From NCBI RefSeq assembly GCF_024343675.1, contig NZ_RJUD01000007.1:88288-152287 (forward strand): a stretch of 64,000 bases of DNA. The letters are read 5' to 3'. The notes under the pieces are model-generated. The model was given only the letters and a program-made list of their open reading frames with translations, did no database searches and had not been told where the DNA came from. Each line of letters begins with the position of its first letter. The first letter of the stretch is position 1. Position numbers and translations under genes: made by a program. The stretch is from Lacihabitans sp. CS3-21. Its GTDB lineage: Bacteria > Bacteroidota > Bacteroidia > Cytophagales > Spirosomataceae. Shown piece by piece: positions 55,191 through 62,593 of the stretch.

Positions 55191-55517
55191 ATGACTTATC
55201 ACGAAAACAAAGAAACCATTGATGCTTGCCTAGCATCTGCGGCCTTGTGCCACCATTGTGCAGCTTCTTGCCTACAAGAAACCGACGTCAAAATGATGGC
55301 CACATGTATCCAACTGGATATGGAATGTGCCGCCCTATGTACAGCTACCGCACAGCTACTTAGTTTAGGTAGCCCACACGCAAGTGCCCTCGCAAAAATT
55401 TGTGCTGCAGCATGTGAAGCATGTGCCGCTGAATGCTCAAAGCATACCAATGTACATTGTCAGGAATGTGCCGCCGCGTGTAAAATTTGTGCAGATACTT
55501 GTAAAAATGTCAAATAA
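55191..55517 (+). CDS. Four-helix-bundle copper-storage protein (Csp-like, DUF326)
   Basis: A 108-residue protein with 16 cysteines (13, 20, 23, 27, 39, 46, 50, 71, 75, 78, 82, 90, 93, 97, 100 and 104) lining four helices in CxxxC patterns. This is the layout of Csp3-type cytosolic copper-storage proteins, which bind many cuprous ions inside the bundle. There is no signal peptide, so it is cytoplasmic. It directly abuts the nitroreductase gene (stop followed at once by ATG), so the two are translated from one message. Confidence 0.92.
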   Translation: MTYHENKETIDACLASAALCHHCAASCLQETDVKMMATCIQLDMECAALCTATAQLLSLGSPHASALAKICAAACEACAAECSKHTNVHCQECAAACKICADTCKNVK

Positions 55518-56147
55518 ATGAGCTTAATAAACGACCTAAACTGGAGGTATGCTGCAAAATTAATGAATGGCAAAAGCATCTCTGATGAACAACTTAACAT
55601 GGTTTTAACTGCAATTAACTTGTCCGCTTCTTCTTATGGTCTTCAGCCTTATAAAGTGATGGTGGTGAGTAAGCCAGAAACAAAAATAAAACTGCAAGAA
55701 GCTGCCTATGGCCAATTACAAGTAGGCAGCAGTTCACATGTTTTAATATTTACGGTACCCTTAAAAATTACCGAAGAATACATACAAAACTACATCAGCC
55801 TTGTCGCTGAAGAACGACAAATACCCGAAGGTTTCCTCGATGACTTCAAAAAAACCTTAGAAACTACTATCGTAGCTTTACCAACAGATGTTCAACAAGC
55901 CTGGGCAACAAAGCAGGCGTATATCGGCTTGGGAACAGCCTTGGTGGCGGCAGCAGAACAAAAAATTGACACTTGTCCTATGGAGGGATTTGATGCCCTA
56001 AAGTTCGACAAAATCCTTAATCTGGAAGAAAAAGGCTTTAAATCAGTGGTAATGCTGGTATTGGGTTACAGAGCCGAAACTGACACCTATGCCAATTTCA
56101 AAAAGGTAAGAAAAACCATGGACAACATGTTTGAAATGGTAAAATAA
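55518..56147 (+). CDS. NAD(P)H-dependent nitroreductase-family oxidoreductase
   Basis: A 209-residue flavoprotein of the nitroreductase family, NfsB-like. RYAAKLMNGKSISDEQL, LSASSYGLQPYKVMVVS, the AAYGQLQVGSSSHVLIF segment and the C-terminal DTCPMEGFDALKFDKIL and VMLVLGYRAETD fit. It reduces quinones or nitro compounds with FMN. It directly follows the copper-storage gene. Confidence 0.9.
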   Translation: MSLINDLNWRYAAKLMNGKSISDEQLNMVLTAINLSASSYGLQPYKVMVVSKPETKIKLQEAAYGQLQVGSSSHVLIFTVPLKITEEYIQNYISLVAEERQIPEGFLDDFKKTLETTIVALPTDVQQAWATKQAYIGLGTALVAAAEQKIDTCPMEGFDALKFDKILNLEEKGFKSVVMLVLGYRAETDTYANFKKVRKTMDNMFEMVK

Positions 56148-56180
56148 AATGCTATGTTTGAAAAGGTAAAATAAAATGGG
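56127..56180 (+). repeat. Tandem duplication of 27 bp at the end of the nitroreductase gene
   Basis: Two copies (56127-56153 and 56154-56180) of ATGTTTGAA(A/A)TGGTAAAA-type sequence differ at only about three positions. The first includes the last codons and stop of the nitroreductase gene; the second is noncoding. It shows a recent slip or recombination event. Confidence 0.85.
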
Positions 56181-56198
56181 TTGTCAAGCCCTCTAAAA

Positions 56199-57284
56199 AT
56201 GAAGAGAACCACCCTTATAATACTATATCTGTTTATTTTTCTCGCATCTTGTAGTGACAAACTTGAAAAAACAAAACCCACTAGAGAGAATATTACCGAG
56301 TCTGTTTATGCTTCCGGAATAGTTAAAAGCAAAAATCAATATAAAGTATTTTCCTTAGCCAATGGACTGATTGACAAAATATTGGTCTCTGAAGGCGATC
56401 TTGTAAAAAAAGGAGATGTCCTGATAAGATTGGTAAATACAAGCACAGAGCTAAATACCGAAAATGCTAAACTATCCGCAGATTATGCCGCAGTCGCGGC
56501 CAATTCCGAGAAGTTGGATGAATTAAAGATCAGCATTGAGATGGCCAGAAACAAGATGGAAAACGATAATTTATTGTACCAAAAACAAAAGAACCTCTGG
56601 GCGGAGCGAATTGGTACACAAAATGAATTAGATCTCAAAGAACTCAATGCAAAGTCGTCTACCAATGCATACAATACCGCTAAGTTGAGGTTCACCAACC
56701 TCCAAAAACAAATAAATTTTCAAGCCAAACAATCACAAAAAACTTTGGAATTGGCCCAAAAAACCAACAATGACTTCAGCATAAGAAGTGAAATTAATGG
56801 GAAAGTTTATCAACTGCTTATGGAAGCCGGCGAAATGGTCAATACGCTAAATCCTGTAGCCATCATTGGGGATGATTCGGCGTTTCTTCTTGAACTTCAA
56901 GTAGATGAATATGACATCAATAGGGTGAAAATAGGCCAAAAGATAGCCATGAGCATGGACAGCTACAAAGGTCAGATTTTCCAGTGCCTAGTGAGCAAAA
57001 TCAACCCGATTATGAACGAAAGAACCAAATCGTTTACCATAGTAGCCAGCTTTATTGACCCTCCCAAAACACTCTATCCCAATCTTACTTGCGAGGCAAA
57101 TATCATCATTCAACAAAAAACAAATAGTATAACGATTCCAAGAGCTTATCTGCTTGAAGGCAACTATGTTTATCTGGAAAAAAACAAAAAAACAAAAGTA
57201 GTAACGGGTCTCAAAGACTATCAAAAGGTGGAAATACTTGGAGGAATAAGCACCAACGATTATATCTATAAGCCCATAGAATGA
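56199..57284 (+). CDS. HlyD/MacA-type membrane-fusion lipoprotein
   Basis: A 361-residue periplasmic adaptor. The ATG at 56199 gives MKRTTLIILYLFIFLASC, a lipoprotein signal; an upstream TTG in frame is disfavoured. The barrel-sandwich lipoyl halves are IDKILVSEGDLVKKGDVLIRL and FSIRSEINGKVYQLLMEAGEMV, separated by a coiled coil (about 75-180). It bridges an inner-membrane ABC transporter to the outer membrane. The permease and ATPase follow with a four-base overlap. Confidence 0.92.
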   Translation: MKRTTLIILYLFIFLASCSDKLEKTKPTRENITESVYASGIVKSKNQYKVFSLANGLIDKILVSEGDLVKKGDVLIRLVNTSTELNTENAKLSADYAAVAANSEKLDELKISIEMARNKMENDNLLYQKQKNLWAERIGTQNELDLKELNAKSSTNAYNTAKLRFTNLQKQINFQAKQSQKTLELAQKTNNDFSIRSEINGKVYQLLMEAGEMVNTLNPVAIIGDDSAFLLELQVDEYDINRVKIGQKIAMSMDSYKGQIFQCLVSKINPIMNERTKSFTIVASFIDPPKTLYPNLTCEANIIIQQKTNSITIPRAYLLEGNYVYLEKNKKTKVVTGLKDYQKVEILGGISTNDYIYKPIE

Positions 57285-58540
57285 ACATAAAACTCATCAT
57301 AAAAATTGCCAAATCGCTGCTTTTAGCCAGATTTAAGCAGACATTGGTAGCAGCCGTAGGCGTTACATTTAGTATTTCTATGTTCATCGCACTCCTTAGT
57401 TTTATGGCAGGCTTAAATGACCTTTTAGACGGTTTACTTCTGAATAGAACACCCCATGTAAGACTTTACAATGAAATTCAACCCAATAGTAATCAACCCA
57501 TTTACAGCCAATTTGACACTAACAACACGCATAACTTCATTCACTCTATCAAATCTACCGTTAGCAGGCAGGAGATTTATAATAGCGAGGCCATAATGCG
57601 AACACTCAAGAAAGACCAACGCATAATGGGTATTGCACCTAAAATAATCACGCCGGTTTTTTTTAACGACGGAGCCATAGATATTACGGGTGTGGTAAAT
57701 GGCATTGAAATACAGAGTGAAGGCAAGCTTTTTCATTTTAATGAATATGTAACTGCCGGAGAACCCGCAGATATAGAAAGGCTATCCAATAGTATAATTC
57801 TTGGAAAAGGATTGGCAGACCAACTTTTGGCAAATTTGGGAGACGTGGTACAAGTGGCAACCATCAACGGAGAAAGATTCCCACTGCGGGTAGTGGGTTT
57901 TTTCCAGTCGGGTATGCAAGAGTTGGACAAAACCCAGAGTTATGCCTCCATCGCCACCGTTCAGAAACTCAAAGAAAAGCCAAATAATTACATTACGGAT
58001 ATTCAAATCAAACTGAAAGATCTGGCAAAGGCACCACAAATAGCCAAAGATTACGCCCGGCTTTTTGAAATTGATGCGGTAGATATTCAAACCGCCAATG
58101 CGTCTTTTGAAACAGGAAGCTTTGTCAGAACCTTGATTTCCTATGCCGTGGGGGTTGTTTTGTTAATTGTTGCGGGCTTTGGTATTTACAATATTCTGAA
58201 CATGATGATATACGAAAAAATGAACACCATTGCCATTTTGAAAGCGACAGGTTTTGCAGGCAAAGACGTACAAAAAATATTCTTGGTCATCGCCATGAGT
58301 ATTGGCTTTTTTGGTGGATTGGCAGGCCTAATTTTGGGATTTGGATTGTCAGCCATCATAGACCAAATACCTTTCGAAACACCTTCCCTGCCGAGTGTTA
58401 ATACCTATCCAGTAAGTTATAATCCTACCTACTATGTCATTGGTGCCGTTTTTTCACTGATCACCACTTTTTTGGCGGGGTGGTTTCCGTCACGAAAAGC
58501 CAGCAAAGTAGATCCCGTGGTTATAATTAGAGGCAAATAA
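57281..58540 (+). CDS. MacB/LolC-type ABC permease (FtsX domain)
   Basis: A 419-residue permease with helix 1 near residues 20-42, a large periplasmic MacB-PCD domain (about 50-270) and three C-terminal helices of the FtsX domain (GFGIYNILNMMIYEKMNTIAILKATGF is diagnostic). It moves no solute across the inner membrane but drives release of periplasmic substrates, as in MacB or LolCDE. It overlaps the adaptor gene by four bases and is one base from the ATPase gene. Confidence 0.92.
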   Translation: MNIKLIIKIAKSLLLARFKQTLVAAVGVTFSISMFIALLSFMAGLNDLLDGLLLNRTPHVRLYNEIQPNSNQPIYSQFDTNNTHNFIHSIKSTVSRQEIYNSEAIMRTLKKDQRIMGIAPKIITPVFFNDGAIDITGVVNGIEIQSEGKLFHFNEYVTAGEPADIERLSNSIILGKGLADQLLANLGDVVQVATINGERFPLRVVGFFQSGMQELDKTQSYASIATVQKLKEKPNNYITDIQIKLKDLAKAPQIAKDYARLFEIDAVDIQTANASFETGSFVRTLISYAVGVVLLIVAGFGIYNILNMMIYEKMNTIAILKATGFAGKDVQKIFLVIAMSIGFFGGLAGLILGFGLSAIIDQIPFETPSLPSVNTYPVSYNPTYYVIGAVFSLITTFLAGWFPSRKASKVDPVVIIRGK

Positions 58541-58541
58541 G

Positions 58542-59219
58542 ATGAGTAACATAACCCTAGAGGCCAAAAACATCACCAAATATTTTCACGATCCCACCAC
58601 TGTGAAAGTATTATCAGATATTAATTTCTCTGTAAATAAAGGCGATTTTGTGTCTATTACAGGAAAATCAGGCTGTGGAAAATCTACACTATTATACATA
58701 CTATCGACCATGGACACCGACTATGAAGGCGAATTGTGGATAGATGGCGAATCGACGGTCAAACGAAAAGAAGCCGAATTGGCGAAGGTTCGAAACGAAA
58801 AAATTGGTTTTGTGTTTCAATTCCATTATTTGCTAGATGAGTTTTCAGTTTTAGAAAATGTAATGATGCCTGGCCTTAAACTCGGTAAATACTCCCCTGA
58901 AGAAGTTGAAAACCATGCCATGGAAAAACTAAAAATGTTAGGCATCGAAAATCTGGCACTCAAACCATCCAACCAAATTTCTGGAGGTGAAAAACAGCGG
59001 GTAGCCATCGCAAGGGCTTTAATCAACAATCCACAAATCATTATGGGTGATGAACCCACCGGAAATCTCGACCAAAAAAACAGCCAAATAGTTTTTGAAG
59101 TTTTCAAACAATTGGCCGAAGAATTTAAACAAACCTTACTCATCGTAACACACGACCAATCTTTTGCCAATAGAACCCATCGCATCATTAACATGGAGGA
59201 TGGCAAGATAATAGTCTGA
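58542..59219 (+). CDS. LolD/MacB-type ABC transporter ATPase
   Basis: A 225-residue ABC ATPase with Walker A GKSGCGKST, the Q-loop VFQFHYLLDEFSVLENVMMPG, the signature ISGGEKQRVAIARALIN, Walker B IIMGDEPTGNLD and the H-loop IVTHDQ. The LolD/MacB subfamily is shown by the length and the VLENVMMP segment. It powers the tripartite exporter with the adaptor and permease upstream. The substrate is unknown. Confidence 0.95.
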   Translation: MSNITLEAKNITKYFHDPTTVKVLSDINFSVNKGDFVSITGKSGCGKSTLLYILSTMDTDYEGELWIDGESTVKRKEAELAKVRNEKIGFVFQFHYLLDEFSVLENVMMPGLKLGKYSPEEVENHAMEKLKMLGIENLALKPSNQISGGEKQRVAIARALINNPQIIMGDEPTGNLDQKNSQIVFEVFKQLAEEFKQTLLIVTHDQSFANRTHRIINMEDGKIIV

Positions 59220-59417
59220 GGCATTGGTACATTTATATCCGAATCTGCGAAAGATATAAAAAGGTACCAAAATTATGTAAGACTTCTATCCGCCACTATC
59301 ATCACCTTTGAGCTTAAATAAACAATTTCTCATTTTAAGCATTATTAATAAATAGCCTTCAAATGAATCTCAGTTCAGAATGAATTGAATTAATGATCAT
59401 TTCTAAAAAATAAATAT

Positions 59418-59657
59418 ATGTGGAAAGAAGAAAACAACCAATTAAAACAAAGCTTTGAATTTAAAGACTTTGTAGAGGCTTTTGCATTTATGACCCAGGT
59501 GGCATTTGCGGCCGAAAAAATGGGTCATCACCCAAACTGGACCAATGCCTACAACAAAGTGCATATTTCACTTTTCACCCATGAGGCTAAAGATAGCGTA
59601 ACTGAAAAAGACCTTAAACTTTCAAAAGCCATTGATCAAATTTTGAAGAAAGATTAA
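59418..59657 (+). CDS. Pterin-4a-carbinolamine dehydratase
   Basis: A 79-residue enzyme that dehydrates 4a-hydroxytetrahydrobiopterin after aromatic amino acid hydroxylation. The active-site motif AEKMGHHPNW (His37, His38, Trp41) and the later VHISLFTHEA are diagnostic of the PCD/DCoH family, and the length is typical though short. No phenylalanine hydroxylase is in the window. It has a 198-base gap upstream with a weak hairpin and no operon partner. Confidence 0.95.
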   Translation: MWKEENNQLKQSFEFKDFVEAFAFMTQVAFAAEKMGHHPNWTNAYNKVHISLFTHEAKDSVTEKDLKLSKAIDQILKKD

Positions 59658-59740
59658 AATAAAGAAGGTTTCATTTCATAGTTGGGAGTTTCTGTGAACG
59701 GCTTAAAATATAGAACACTCTCTTTCTAAAACATACTGGG

Positions 59741-59960
59741 TAAATTAAATACTTTGTGTGCCTTGCCAGGCGGGCTTACTTTTTTTTTGAAAAAAAAGCC
59801 GAATCGTCGGACCGTTCAAAAAAAACACTTTCTGTGCAATGATCCTAACTAGCCGTCCGCCTGTAAAATTTCGCTTTTTAGCATTTTCAGTTTTATAGAA
59901 ATAGGGTTAGCGAAATTTTACAACGGACTGCACAGAAAATATAAGGAACAATTAGTATTT
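59741..59960 (-). repeat. Structured dispersed repeat, copy A (inverted relative to B and C)
   Basis: A 220-base element in the 493-base gap between the pterin dehydratase and aldehyde dehydrogenase genes. Read on the minus strand it begins AAATACTAATTGTTCCT, continues through two nested stems, and ends GCCCGCCTGGCAAGG. The inner stem pairs 59855-59875 with 59909-59928 (about 19 pairs, one bulge). The outer stem pairs 59829-59838 with 59929-59938 (TTTCTGTGCA with TGCACAGAAA). A second hairpin has long T and A runs. No open frame fits it. Beyond it, 59961-60150 is AT-rich and I see nothing further. Confidence 0.85.
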
Positions 59961-60150
59961 ATTTAAAAAATGATTCAATGATATTGAATATAACGGACAA
60001 ATTAAATTCTACAAATACTTTCTGGTCAGTTATTTACCTTTTCAAAATGAAAATAAAGGCCATTTTAGGTCAATATTGTAAAAAGTTCTCTATTTAGATA
60101 AATTCTCTGAACAAAAACAAATATTTCACCAATCACCAAGAAACAAAACT

Positions 60151-61533
60151 ATGTCAATTCAAAGTATAAATCCTGCAACCAACGAAGTGATCAAAATCTT
60201 CGAAGAAATGTCTGAAACTGCGATTGACCAGGCCATTTCAAAATCTGTCGAAACCTTTACGACTTGGAAAAAATCACCTTTTTCAACAAGATCAGAATTG
60301 CTTCACAAAGTAGCTGGTTTGTTAAGAGAAAAGAAAAAAGACCTGGCCAAGCTGATTTCTCTAGAAATGGGTAAACTGGTTTCACAAGCAGAAGGCGAAA
60401 TTAAACTGAGTGCTGAAATATTTGATTATTATGCCAAGCATAGCGAAGGATTTTTGCAAGATAAAATCCTAGATCCTGTGCATGGACAGGCCTTGGTAAG
60501 GTGTAGTCCCATTGGGGTTTTGCTGGGGGTGCAGCCTTGGAATTTCCCTTTTTATCAGGTTGCCCGTTTTGCGGCTCCCAATATTATGGTGGGCAATACG
60601 ATACTCATTAAACACGCATCTATTGTTCCGCAGTGTGCCATCGAGATTGAAAAAATATTCCTTGAAGCAGGAGCTCCTTCAGGCCTTTATACCAACTTAC
60701 TTATTACTGGAAAAAGAGCCTCCGCCTTGGTAGCCGACAATAGAATCAAAGGCGTGTCGCTCACTGGAAGTGAGGCTGCAGGTGCGATTGTAGCTGCTGA
60801 AGCTGGGAAGAACCTGAAAAAGTCTGTACTCGAATTGGGCGGAAGTGATGCCTTCATTGTGCTGGAAGATGCCGATATCGATAAAGCAGTGGAGTGGGCC
60901 GTGGTAGGAAGAATCAACAACAATGGCGAGTGTTGTATCGCTTCAAAACGTTTTATAGCCGTTGAAGAAATTGCCAATGATTTTTTTGAAAAATTAAAAG
61001 TCAAATTGGCCGAACTCGTAGTGGGTGACCCCGCCGATCCTAACACACAATTAGGACCTTTAAGCAGCGAAGAAGCCGCCGTACACATAGCCGACCAAGT
61101 AAAGCGAGCTGTTGCGGGTGGAGCAAAAATTTCATTAGGCGGCAAAAGAGTGGACCAAGCAGGTGCCTACATGCAAGCCACGGTGCTTACCAACATGTTG
61201 CCCGACAATCCTGTGTATTACGAAGAGTTTTTTGGCCCAGTGGCGGTGTTTTTCACGGTCAAAAACGAGCAGAAGGCCATCGATTTGGCCAATGATTCGC
61301 CCTTTGGCTTGGGTGGCTCGGTATTTACCCAGGACATAGAAAGAGGAAAACGAGTAGCCGACCAGATAGATACGGGCATGGTCTTTATCAATCACCCCAC
61401 TTGGACACAAGCCGATTTGCCTTTTGGAGGCACCAAAGGATCGGGTTATGGAAGAGAACTTTCAGAACTCGGTATAACCGAATTTGTGAACAAAAAATTG
61501 ATTAGGGTCAGCGAATTGAGTGATCCGTTTTGA
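60151..61533 (+). CDS. NAD(P)-dependent aldehyde dehydrogenase, succinate-semialdehyde dehydrogenase-like
   Basis: A 460-residue ALDH-superfamily enzyme that oxidises an aldehyde to its acid. The catalytic cysteine is Cys262 in NNNGECCIASKRF, the general base Glu228 in LELGGSD, and the oxyanion Asn131 in PWNFPFYQ. Sequence and length resemble succinate-semialdehyde dehydrogenases. It could also act on 2,5-dioxopentanoate made by the aldarate operon, which lacks its own dehydrogenase (inference). Its DNA looks more GC-rich than its surroundings in places; one 60-base stretch from 61021 has 34 G or C. Confidence 0.93.
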   Translation: MSIQSINPATNEVIKIFEEMSETAIDQAISKSVETFTTWKKSPFSTRSELLHKVAGLLREKKKDLAKLISLEMGKLVSQAEGEIKLSAEIFDYYAKHSEGFLQDKILDPVHGQALVRCSPIGVLLGVQPWNFPFYQVARFAAPNIMVGNTILIKHASIVPQCAIEIEKIFLEAGAPSGLYTNLLITGKRASALVADNRIKGVSLTGSEAAGAIVAAEAGKNLKKSVLELGGSDAFIVLEDADIDKAVEWAVVGRINNNGECCIASKRFIAVEEIANDFFEKLKVKLAELVVGDPADPNTQLGPLSSEEAAVHIADQVKRAVAGGAKISLGGKRVDQAGAYMQATVLTNMLPDNPVYYEEFFGPVAVFFTVKNEQKAIDLANDSPFGLGGSVFTQDIERGKRVADQIDTGMVFINHPTWTQADLPFGGTKGSGYGRELSELGITEFVNKKLIRVSELSDPF

Positions 61534-61585
61534 GTTGGATGGGCATCAAAACGCGTTTTCGCATTTAATTTAATTAGGCGAAGCA

Positions 61586-61622
61586 CTTGAGCAATATTTA
61601 ATCTTAGGAGATATTGCTCAAG
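61586..61622. other. Stem-loop downstream of the aldehyde dehydrogenase gene
   Basis: Perfect 12-base arms CTTGAGCAATAT (61586-61597) and ATATTGCTCAAG (61611-61622) with a 13-base loop, about 50 bases after the stop. There is no T-run on either strand, so it may stabilise the 3' end rather than terminate. Confidence 0.6.
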
Positions 61623-61693
61623 TAAAACCTTAATTTCAAGAAATCAGAAGTCAAAGTATGAATTTAGTCTGGACAAAATTATAGCCAAATAAA

Positions 61694-61861
61694 ATGAAAA
61701 AAGAAGAAGGTATTATTTCAATTGTTCAATCGCCAGAGGAATCTGAACATAAAACGATGGGTGAAAATAAAATTAGAACAAAAAAACAAGCGAATAATTT
61801 GAAGGACAAAGGCATTATTTCAGTCATCCAAACTCCGGAAGAAGACCAAAAAATATCATAA
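61694..61861 (+). CDS. Small 55-residue protein with an internal duplicated motif
   Basis: A 55-residue product, starting MKKEEGIISIVQSPEES and ending with DKGIISVIQTPEED and six more residues. The two halves GIISIVQSPEE and GIISVIQTPEE are near-identical. It is charged, with no signal peptide or membrane helix, and I do not know a family for it. The duplicated motif suggests a real gene. It lies between the aldehyde dehydrogenase and repeat copy B. Confidence 0.55.
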   Translation: MKKEEGIISIVQSPEESEHKTMGENKIRTKKQANNLKDKGIISVIQTPEEDQKIS

Positions 61862-61966
61862 AAGGTAATTAAACAACTGAAGTACGGAGGGATCTACTAA
61901 ACAAATACTTAAAAAAGTAGAATTAATTTTAATTACTTATTATCTGTGAGTTATAATTTTCGAATT

Positions 61967-62246
61967 AAATACTAATTGTTCCTAATATTTTTTGTGTAGT
62001 CCGTTGTAAAATTTCGCCACGATAATTTTTTTTACATGCAAAATGCCAAAAAAGAAATTTACAGGGGGCCGCCTAGGTAGGATCATTTCGGACTGCCGAT
62101 GCTGCACAAAAAGTGTTTTTTTTGACGGTTGGCCGCTGCCATTCTTTTTTTTCGAACGGTGCGACGACTCGCAAAAAGAATGCCCGCCTGGCAAGGCACG
62201 TAATGTATATAATTTAGGATAGTTTCTAAGTCTGAAACTTTAGTTA
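61967..62246 (+). repeat. Structured dispersed repeat, copy B
   Basis: A 280-base copy, read on the plus strand, from AAATACTAATTGTTCCT to beyond GCCCGCCTGGCAAGG. The outer stem arms are TTTTTGTGTA (61989-61998) and TGCACAAAAA (62103-62112), giving a G-U pair where copy A has C-G. It contains an extra palindromic stretch with GGGGGCCGCC and CGGACTGCC, and a larger loop in the second hairpin. It shares its last 65 bases with copy C. The rest of the 61862-62593 gap is AT-rich. Confidence 0.85.
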
Positions 62247-62344
62247 AATAACTTCTTGGAGCAAAGAAAAATACATACCAATAAGTATTTGCAAAAAATA
62301 AACTTAATCCTAAATATCAATTAATTATGATTCTAGATTTAATC

Positions 62345-62560
62345 ACTAATTGTTCCTAATATTTTTTGTGTAGTCCGTTGTAAAATTTCGCCACGACATT
62401 ATTTTTTACATGCAAAATGCCAAAAAAGAAATTTTTCAGAGGATCATTACACAAAAAGTGTTTTTTTTGATTCTTTTTTTTCAAAAAAAAAGAATGCCCG
62501 CCTGGCAAGGCACGCAATGTATATAATTTAGGCTAGTTTCTAAGTCTGAAACTTTAGTTA
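62345..62560 (+). repeat. Structured dispersed repeat, copy C
   Basis: A 216-base copy on the plus strand, 98 bases after copy B. The outer stem arms are TTTTTGTGTA (62363-62372) and TACACAAAAA (62448-62457), a perfect pairing. It lacks the internal GC-rich hairpins of copy B, keeps the second hairpin as ATTCTTTTTTTT with its complement, and ends with the same tail as B. No open frame fits it. Confidence 0.85.
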
Positions 62561-62593
62561 TTAACTATCAAAAAATAATTTCCAAAAATCATC

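Noticed and set aside
60687..61145. A 152-codon open frame on the minus strand opposite the aldehyde dehydrogenase gene
   Set aside because: The plus-strand frame carries catalytic ALDH motifs through the same interval, and the antisense product is low-complexity in Ala and Ser.
59741..62560. Insertion sequence or miniature transposon as the source of the three repeats
   Set aside because: No transposase is present, the two ends are not inverted repeats of each other, and no target-site duplication could be identified; the origin is left open.
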